Below are positions 57,033 through 64,000 of a DNA stretch of 64,000 nucleotides, piece after piece. The notes beneath the pieces were generated by a model. It was given only the letters and a program-made list of their open reading frames with translations. It made no database searches and was not told the origin of the DNA. Made by a program: the position numbers and the translations under genes. Numbering within the stretch: position 1 is the first letter of the stretch; the number at the start of each line of letters is the position of its first letter. This DNA comes from Athripsodes cinereus (Eukaryota; Arthropoda; Insecta; Trichoptera; Leptoceridae), in NCBI GenBank assembly GCA_947579605.1, contig OX388329.1:21532299-21596298 (forward strand). Reading direction: 5' to 3'.

Positions 57033-57339
57033 GCAATAATAAAATAATACGCAACAGTAACAATAATAAAAAAAACGAAAAATCAGTTTGGAGATTAAAA
57101 AAATATATAAATTTCTACAATTGCTCAATGATTAAATTTGTACCCCCCGTCGCTCATTTTCAAAATGGTACAGGAATTTAAAATATTTCAAAATTCCTCA
57201 GTTTTCTTATAGAATATTTTCTTGCACAATGTACCGGGTAATTACAATATTAAATAATAGTGTTCATGTATTTTACTGTTTTACCCTCCTTAAAAAGTAA
57301 ACTTGTGTAAAGGAGGGGAGCAGATTACATTGTATAAAC

Positions 57340-57541
57340 CAGTGTTTCCCAAACTATGGTACGCGTACCACCAGTGGTACGCGACAATTATTAAGGTAGT
57401 ACGGAAGCAGCCATGGCCATTGAATTATGCAGGGATTCAAGATGATGATTGAAATCCTTTACCATCGAGTTCTAGTCTTCTAGTTTAGTGGTACGCTACT
57501 GATTTATAATTTACGCGAAATTAAAAGTTTGGGAACCACTG
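57340..57541. mobile_element. hAT MITE, 202 bp, perfect 8-bp target duplication
   Basis: Ends CAGTGTTTCCCAAACT and AGTTTGGGAACCACTG (imperfect inverted repeats). GTATAAAC is duplicated at 57332-57339 and 57542-57549. GGTACGCGTACCACCAGTGG lies just inside. No coding capacity. Confidence 0.95.
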
Positions 57542-57743
57542 GTATAAACCATTACATAATTATACATAGGTAGACACAACAAAAAACAAATTCCACAATA
57601 TACTCGTACAATATATAGCATTGAATTCTCTATCTCCACCTCTATAATCTCTCTCTGTTACGCTTAGTAATAATAAGGTTTTCCTTCTCTATCATTTAAT
57701 TATAATTAATGTTTGTGTCTTTGTTAGATTTAATAATTGCAAT

Positions 57744-57896
57744 CATCATCATCATCATCATTTCAGCCTCCCTGCGTCCATTGTTGAACATAGGCCTCCC
57801 CCATTGATCTCCACAGCTCTCTATCCTGGGCAGACCGCATCCAGCCGACCCCTGCAACCCGTCTTATGTCGTCCGACCATCGTGCTTGAGGAATAA
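57744..57896 (-). mobile_element. Non-LTR retrotransposon 3' end with 13-bp target duplication
   Basis: TAATAATTGCAAT is duplicated at 57731-57743 and 57897-57909. (CATCAT)n tail, then TTTCAGCCTCCCTGCGTCCA and AACATAGGCCTCCCCCATTG, a 3' end common in insect genomes. 5'-truncated. Confidence 0.92.
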
Positions 57897-57904
57897 TAAT
57901 AATT

Positions 57905-58930
57905 GCAATAGAAATAAATAATTTAACCTTTCAACCTATGAACTCCTGATACATGACACACATAATTCACGTAGATCGCATGGCTTTACGTTTTACAATA
58001 ATAAACCATGTACCAACATAACACGTCGTCAATGTTTTAAAAATGTTCAACATGTCGCGATAATCTAGCTCAGTGTTCCGCAAAGCGTGTGCTGCGGCAC
58101 ACTGGTGTACCGTGGTCATCACTTGGTGTGCCGCGGAAAAAAGGCAAGGTTTTGTGCAGATAATACACCTAAAAATAGTTGAGAGCTATGAGCGAGGAGC
58201 TTTGTTAAAAAAACATTTGTTTTTTTCTTTGGTGTACCTCTAAAATTTCTTGATTTGATAGGTGTACCTTGAACACAAAAAGTTTGCGGAACACTGATCT
58301 AGCTACATTATGTTTATGCTTTCCTGGTATACATGGTACAATTTCCGGGAGCTTTAGGGATAAATTCTGCATCAAAAGTTTAAGATATTTCTTGTTTTCC
58401 AACAGTGAAACAATCTTATTTACTCCTGATATAAATTATAATATTTCCAGGGGCTTTTACATAATATGGAAAATTATTGTATTAGTGCAATATATAATCC
58501 CTCAAAGTACGAGCTCTGCTAAACTTTGAGGAAATATTATATTGTAGATTTGTTTTGAGTTATTATTTCTCAGTAAAATGCCCTTTCTCTAAGTATTTGA
58601 GAGTATCGATAGCGATGTTTTATGAGATATCACGGTAAAGATGAACTGCATCGGTTGCCCTCAATCCAAATCGTATTCAAAATTATTTAGGACATCATTT
58701 TTCCATGTGCTTCGTATACCTAAATTCCATCCAAATAGAGTTTTCAATTATAAAATTCATCGATCTTTTCATAAACCGGAATAAGAGTAAGTACTATGTT
58801 AGAAGACATTCCTTTCAAGAGTTTTATATTCAAAATAGGAACCTACGTATGGTATCAGGAGAGAATATTCGAATGGAAGTATCGATTAATTACATATACG
58901 AAGCAATGACGAAGCATTCAGTTCAATCCA
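57905..58930 (+). repeat. Second copy of the ordered CCTGRTATA repeat series
   Basis: The blocks CTCCTGATACATGACACAC (57943), TTCCTGGTATACATGGTACA (58321), CTCCTGATATAAATTATAAT (58423), CATCGGTTGCCCTCAATCCA (58649) and TATCAGGAGAGAATATTCGA (58853) are colinear with 53900-55230. The CATCGGT block is shared with 63670-63760. Confidence 0.65.
58071..58296. mobile_element. hAT MITE, 226 bp, perfect 8-bp target duplication
   Basis: Perfect 14-bp inverted ends CAGTGTTCCGCAAA/TTTGCGGAACACTG. ATCTAGCT is duplicated at 58063-58070 and 58297-58304. The disrupted repeat rejoins cleanly when the element is removed, as in the empty relative at 54005-54030. Confidence 0.96.
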
Positions 58931-59029
58931 GAAGTCGAGAACATAAATGTTCGTAATGAGTTTTCAGTTTAAAAACGTCATCCACCTGAAACTTTTATCT
59001 ATAGATTATCAAAGCTGTTGATGTAAGTA

Positions 59030-59112
59030 GGAATCACAAAATTAAATTCTGTATGCATATTCTGTATGCGTATACTAATTTTGTGCAATAAAGATTTTTA
59101 TTATTATTATCT
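59030..59112 (+). repeat. Short interspersed repeat with (ATT)n tail
   Basis: AATTTTGTGCAATAAAGATT followed by (ATT)n, as at 31050-31090. Confidence 0.65.
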
Positions 59113-59339
59113 CATATCGCATTTATTTAACAAAACAATATTAGATTCTACATTTTGAACACAATATAAGATTAACAATAAATTTTAAATATATAACATT
59201 AAATAACAAAAACCATAAAATATTAAAATAAATTTATATTCAAAATGTAGAACCCCAACATTATTCGAGTTGATTCTTCCATGATGTTCTATGAAATAGT
59301 ACAATCATGGGAGATCACTTACAGAGCTACAGGGACAAA

Positions 59340-59890
59340 AACCTTCTTACTATCCTGGTGGACGATAGAAGTACGGCCTTATGCATGCTGTATTAAGTCT
59401 GTCATCTACTCCCAGTTTTCTGAGATTGCTTGACAGACTCTTAGGTATTAAACCATTCACATACAACACTATAGGCACGATGATTGTGGTAGGTGTTCTC
59501 CACATATCTTTGATTTCGTGAGCAAGATCAAGATATTTTATTATCTTATCTTGCTCAGCTTTATTTAAATTTTCATCGTGCGGTATAGTGATGTCTATGA
59601 TGTATGTTTTACGGCATCTGCGATCAACCAACACAATATCTGGTCGATTAGCTAGAATAGTTCGATCAGTTTGAATTGGTCGATCCCAGTAGAGTTTAGT
59701 GTCATTGTTTTCAAGTACCGATACTGGACAATAATTATAGTATGGTAATTTTGATTCCTGTTCAATTAATTTAAATTTCAAAGCTAAATTTTGATGTAAT
59801 ATTTTTGCTACCTGATCATGTCTTTTCAAATAGTCTGTTCCGGAAAGAAGAGAACATCCAGACAAAATACGTCTTAATGTCTCTCTTAAT
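59340..59890 (-). mobile_element. R2-type non-LTR retrotransposon C-terminus with restriction-like endonuclease
   Basis: A minus-strand frame of 171 codons (59350-59865), open upstream to about 59885, reads TDYLKRHDQVAKILHQNLAL, then RPDIVLVDRRCRKTYIIDIT, then DKIIKYLDLAHEIKDMW and a hydrophobic tail ending in a stop. RPD ... IDIT ... K fits the PD-(D/E)xK-type endonuclease at the C-terminus of R2-clade elements, preceded by the H/C-rich finger end. The polymerase part is missing (5' truncation). The unbroken frame suggests a fairly recent insertion. Best read as transposon DNA, not a host gene. Confidence 0.85.
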
Positions 59891-60029
59891 TATTATTATT
59901 ATTTGTGGAAATTATTTCGAACAAATTCCTTAAGAAAGAAATGTGAAGTTGAAGAACCTTCGTTAATCACTTTTTATCACTTAAATTCATTAAATGATGT
60001 ATTGGGTGTATTACGGTAATAAAATATTG

Positions 60030-60215
60030 ACAACAACTGAAAAGCACAGTCATCATTTTATCGCAATCCGACACTCCTATGTCCTTCTCTTACACATATA
60101 AAAGTTTTCTGTCTTTATCATATAGGTACTTTATTAAATTATTATATTATACATGCATGTTAAATACATAAGAAATTAGTTTCCATCTCATTCCTTGCTC
60201 TCCTGATACACAACA
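60030..60215 (+). repeat. Dispersed repeat B, copy 3
   Basis: CAACAACTGAAAAGCACAGT, CGCAATCCGACACTCCTATG and TCTGTCTTTATCATATAG, ending GCTCTCCTGATACACAACAC. Colinear with 44564-44775. Confidence 0.85.
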
Positions 60216-60254
60216 CACATTCCTGTAAATAGGGCTGCTTCCATGCATCGACTG

Positions 60255-60560
60255 AGGCATCTGCGAACATTGCCATAAATGGAGTGTGTATCTAACAAGT
60301 AAGAGGATTCGTGTACTTGGGCAGCAGAATAAATCAAGATGGACGCTCCAAATCTGAAAACGTAAGCAGGATAAACCAGACAAGAATCCTTAAAAAATCA
60401 GCCAACAACGAGCAAACTGGATTGGCCGCAACATCAGGCACCCAAGCCTGCTCATCACCATCGCGAAATGCCAGATCGAAGGCAGAAATGGTAGAAGCCG
60501 ACTAAGAGACACCAACATATATGAATCAAGTGAAGACGGACATAAAAGCAATTGGGAACT
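60255..60560 (+). mobile_element. Non-LTR reverse-transcriptase remnant
   Basis: GFVYLGSRINQDGRSKSENV, then shifted frame QQRANWIGRNIRHPSLL and EGRNGRSRLRDTNIYES: the same family as 21105-21440. Confidence 0.8.
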
Positions 60561-61880
60561 AATATTCATGAAACTACACTATCAGTAAATTACTGAAAAT
60601 TATATTATGTTTAGGGATGAAATATCAGATAAACCTTTTCCAAACACTCTGCATCGTTGTAAAATTTATATCATGTGACGAAAATGCTTATCTATTGTAA
60701 AAAATAAATCATAATCCTGATAACTTCTTATGGAATATGTTTTCCTGGTAAAGAGGTCATGCATAAGTTCATCTCAGTTCTACCTCTGATGGGTCTTATC
60801 TTTTTACTGATCATAACATCGTGTTGGATATACAAATTAACTACTGTACTATGCATTTTTATCAATTTAATCAAGCCAGCAACTAGGGTTGCATATACGT
60901 TAGAGGGATTCTTGATGACGTTATGCTGGCTTCCATCGCTACATTTACAATTCGTCGGTCTATCTTGTAAACCTCATATTATATTCAAATTTACATTTTT
61001 TACAGGAGAAAGTAAAAACTATTTATTATTAAAATAGGGAGGAATTTTAAAATTTTAACAATTACATTTAATAATTATTTTCCATTGCGTATGATTTGTA
61101 TTAAAAATAATCAAAAATATAATTGCGTTCATACTTTTTTTTCAATAATTTGGATTTAAGAGTTTTTCACTCTTAACTCTCTAGTACTGTAACGGGATTT
61201 ATTAGTTTTACAAAGAGTATACAGTATTAGTATGGGAAAACAAGAACATCAAAGTGAAACAAGAACTTAATTTATAATTTTAAGTTGACAAATATTATTT
61301 AGACAAAAATAGTGGCTTTGTTTTGATAGGTTTGACAAATTTAATTTTGAGCTGAATCTCGAAATAATAACACTGCTCGCAAATATGGACACATGTCTAG
61401 CATTTGTCCTTTTTTTAGTTTGAAAAAAGAGTTTTCATTTTCTCAAGCCTTTGTAAAACTTAAATTGAAATAGAAATTTAAATAGAAATAGAATTCGTGA
61501 AGAGTGGGTAGCAATCGTATTCTGGAAACTATTCCAACAATGAGCACAACGAAGCCAATTGAACGATTGAAAGAGCTATTGGATCGTAAGGGGAAGTCAT
61601 GACTCAAGTGAAACATTTCCTTGAGATAATATGCAAATTATATAATATGTCATGCAATTAGCCGATAAAGATGTAGCGTCAAAAATTTAATTCAAAATTG
61701 CGAATTGATCATAAACGACTGATTAGCGCATTAAGTTGACCCAGGATTGATTGACAGTAAGTTTATTACTTACACAATCTCTTACCTTCTTTTCTTGTCT
61801 GGTGTCCTAATACAATTCCATTGAAGTACCTACATAAGTCATTGGTATTTGAGTAATGCGCAAGGTATGTTACGTATGCA
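60561..61880. other. AT-rich DNA
   Basis: No gene recognised. The 92-codon frame at 60759-61037 is hydrophobic with no recognisable family, and I do not call it. Confidence 0.4.
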
Positions 61881-61884
61881 TATT

Positions 61885-61985
61885 CTCATCATGTTGGCAC
61901 AGAGAGGGGAATTTCCATGTTTTTTGCGTGCAGTTGGTTTCGCTGGCAACCTCACTAGTGGGAAATACTGCGATGATATGAATGT
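61885..61985 (+). mobile_element. Family-A fragment (plus strand, 3' part)
   Basis: TTGGCACAGAGAGGGGAATT, GCAACCTCACTAGTGGGAAA and TACTGCGATGATATG tail. Confidence 0.65.
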
Positions 61986-62019
61986 AGTAAAAATATTTAT
62001 TAAAAATTTGCAGTACCAA

Positions 62020-62405
62020 GAAACAGGGAAGGTAACGTATTTGATTCATGGGCAAGAGTTAACCAGGAGACCATATTATCTAGAAGAATATTGCGTTATA
62101 ATTTATCACGCATGTAGCCTACATCGTGAATAAATGTAATAACTGTTTTATATAAAATACCGCAACTTTTCTCAGTGCCAGTGACACATGGGCAAAAGTA
62201 AACCAGGAGAACATATCTAGAAGAATATTGCGCTATAATTTATCACGCATGTAGCCTACATCGTGGAAACTGTTTTATATAAAATACCACAACTTTTCGC
62301 AGTGCCAGTGACAGGGAAGGTAACGCATTTGGTTCATGGGAAAAAGTAAATCAGGTGAACATATTTAGAAGAAGATTGCGTTAAATTTATCACGCATGTA
62401 GTCTA
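62020..62405 (+). repeat. Tandem repeat, about 140-148 bp unit, three copies
   Basis: CATGGGCAAGAGTTAACCAG-type starts at 62047, 62187 and 62335; each unit holds YCAGGWGAMCATAT (62063, 62203, 62351), AGAAGAATATTGCG and TTTATCACGCATGTAG. The punctuating motif is the same as in the unrelated 117-bp array at 42261. Confidence 0.95.
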
Positions 62406-62409
62406 CATA

Positions 62410-62770
62410 CTAATACTTGCAGAGGTCGCTAATCAGTGGGTCAGTTCCAACAACATCTCATTCCAATTTTCTTTAACGCAGCTAAAAGTTTAAAAGATAG
62501 ATCCTTTCCGTGAAAAATAGGACATTCAGGATCGGTGACATTTTAGTATTGAATGTTTTTTCCCGTGCCTTGGTCGAGAGCGCACAGAACAAAATAAGAA
62601 AATATATCTACACTTCTTATCAATAAAATACCTACATAACTATACTAATTTGTATAATACTGAAATATTTGTTATTGTTATATTTTATATTGTGCCAACC
62701 TTACTTTTAAAAGGCCAGTGGACCGTTGATGTATCAATAAATAAATAAATAACGATTGCATAACCTGAAC
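62410..62770. other. AT-rich DNA
   Basis: A short family-A trace at 62505-62570 (AGGACATTCAGGATCGGTGA); otherwise nothing. Confidence 0.4.
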
Positions 62771-62772
62771 AT

Positions 62773-62945
62773 TGATTGGCAACAACTGACAAAACACAGA
62801 AATCATTGCTTACGCAATATGACTCACCCATGTCTCTTTCTTAAGTATATTCTGTCTTTGTCGCATTTATTATTACAAACACATAATAATTAACACACAT
62901 GCATAATAAATAATTATAGTTTTTAATCTTTGCGCTCCTAATACC
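62773..62945 (+). repeat. Dispersed repeat B, copy 4
   Basis: CAACAACTGACAAAACACAG, GCAATATGACTCACCCATGT and CTGTCTTTGTCGCATTT, ending TTTGCGCTCCTAATACCTAC. Most diverged of the four. Confidence 0.7.
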
Positions 62946-63169
62946 TACTAGACGCAGATAGCTTTTCCGCGTTTATCGACAAGAATGTGCGGATACAAGA
63001 AGAGTGTTGTGGATAGAATGCGTGTACATAAGTTACATGGTTTGGATGCGTAGAACGAATGGATTAGGAATGGGTGAAATGCATGAGTGATTTTATATGT
63101 TTCTTTATATTATGTGTGCAAAATATATATTACCTAATAGTAAGCAAGAATTGATTTTTTTTTAAATAA

Positions 63170-63335
63170 CCATGTAGCACCATAATACAACCTTTTTATG
63201 TTTTACGTTCAAACGTTCGTCATGATCTACATTATAGTTATGCATTCCTGGTATACATTCCATCAATCATAACAATCATAAGATTTCTGGAAGCTTTATG
63301 AATTATATTTAAGATCATAGAGTAAAATAATAATA
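63170..63335 (+). repeat. Third partial copy of the TTCCTGGTATACATT block
   Basis: GATCTACATTATAGTTATGC, then ATTCCTGGTATACATTCCAT and, after a small insertion, GATTTCTGGAAGCTTTATGA: colinear with 54010-54070 and 58300-58365. Confidence 0.65.
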
Positions 63336-63344
63336 CTTTCTCAC

Positions 63345-63550
63345 TGTCCTAAGACTGGTCATAGAAGAGAAGATTGAGTGCCGTAGAGGGGTTAGAAGAA
63401 GGCGGCTTTCCTGGCTCCAGAACATTCGAGAGTGTACCTAGATGAGAGATGTAGAGGAGCTATTTCATGCTGTCTAGAACAGGAAAGATTTCTCCCAGGT
63501 GGTCGTCAGCGTCGGGGGGACCCGACAGGACACGTAGAGAAGAAGAAAAA
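63345..63550 (+). mobile_element. Non-LTR reverse-transcriptase fragment
   Basis: Reads VIEEKIECRRGVRRRRLSWL and QNIREC with later stops: the REEKIxxxRRxGRRRxSWLxNIR region of non-LTR Pol. Ends near GAAGAAGAAAAAGAA, a possible tail. Confidence 0.65.
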
Positions 63551-63759
63551 GAAATTGCTCCTGGATTTCTCTAAGTTTCCAAGTGTTGTGTAGAAGCTAG
63601 CCATTCATATCGTTTCGTTTAGCGGAAAAATATGTCTCTAGTTAACTCTAAGACATGATGATAACCTGCATCGGTCACCCTCAATCCAAATCATTTTCAT
63701 AATTACGTATATAAAGTTCTTCCGAACAGAGTTTTCAATCTTAAAACTCATCGATCTTG

Positions 63760-64000
63760 CACTCTTCCTGTTGAGTCCTCACAACAACGAAGAGAACAAC
63801 TCTGGAGAGGGGACCCTGGAGTGACATTGTGGATGGACCCACATGAAGGTATCCGAGTGGGCAAACATCTGCCATACTCTTTGTGGAAAACCCTGAATAG
63901 ACTAAGGGTTGGTGTCACAAGGTGCAAGAAAAACCTTCAGAAATGGGGATACCTATCTGCAGAGGACGACATACAATGTGAATGTGGCGCAGTTCAGGAT
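63760..64000 (+). mobile_element. Jockey-like retrotransposon Pol C-terminal region, cut by window edge
   Basis: A continuous frame reads QQRREQLWRGDPG, then LPYSLWKTLNRLRVGVTRCK, KNLQKWGYLSAEDDIQCECG and AVQD: the W-x-x-LNR-x-R-x-G-R-C ... K-W-G ... C-x-CG segment at the C-terminus of Jockey-clade Pol. It is open to the edge. The missing continuation resembles the fragment on the minus strand at 5480-5640. Confidence 0.85.

Noticed and set aside
60759..61037. 92-codon frame with predicted membrane segments
   Set aside because: Could be a small membrane protein, but no homology, no splice context and AT-driven composition; not called.

Overview
The window is AT-rich nuclear DNA of an animal, almost certainly an insect. 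It has one recognisable host gene with spliced exons, a very large intron, and dense remains of insect-type transposons: non-LTR retroelements with microsatellite tails, tRNA-derived SINEs, hAT, pogo-like and THAP-bearing DNA elements, and a Helitron. The frequent TACCTACC-type runs and the transposon repertoire fit Lepidoptera/Trichoptera or Hemiptera (aphid-like). I cannot choose between these from sequence alone.

The host gene is a FoxF (Drosophila biniou) forkhead transcription factor on the + strand. Exon 1 (10964-11645) carries the whole forkhead domain. A phase-1 intron of about 25.1 kb follows, then exon 2 (36767-36940) encoding a Pro/Ser/Thr-rich tail. The protein either ends by reading through to a stop at 36952-36954 or continues into a candidate last exon at 38475-38545. 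FoxF proteins specify visceral mesoderm, so the long, mostly unique AT-rich intron is the natural place for enhancers, although no individual enhancer can be read from the sequence.

Layout. 1-10.6 kb: AT-rich flank with an inverted pair of 15-bp repeat blocks (2.5-3.2 kb), a 10-unit 33-bp minisatellite inside an older repeat (8.06-8.39 kb), a tRNA-type SINE and non-LTR debris. 10.6-38.6 kb: FoxF, whose first intron holds palindromic CACTG MITEs, two palindromic elements with hammerhead-ribozyme-like cores, SINEs, non-LTR 3' ends and a complete 554-bp hAT element. 38.6-42 kb: foldback repeats, then quiet AT-rich DNA. 42-64 kb: a repeat-rich block with no host gene that I can find. It is marked by a short motif (CAGGAGAAYATA or its complement) that recurs about two dozen times next to otherwise different sequences. 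It also holds a pogo-like element with an intact 46-codon psq-type ORF, a Helitron carrying several nested insertions (49.57-53.34 kb), two small hAT elements with perfect 8-bp duplications, and an R2-type reverse-transcriptase C-terminus.

Apart from FoxF and the short psq ORF, the open frames are transposon fragments or chance frames. The least explained structures are the punctuated repeat region at 42-64 kb and the hammerhead-like palindromes in intron 1. I see no tRNA gene outside SINEs, no rRNA and no CRISPR array.
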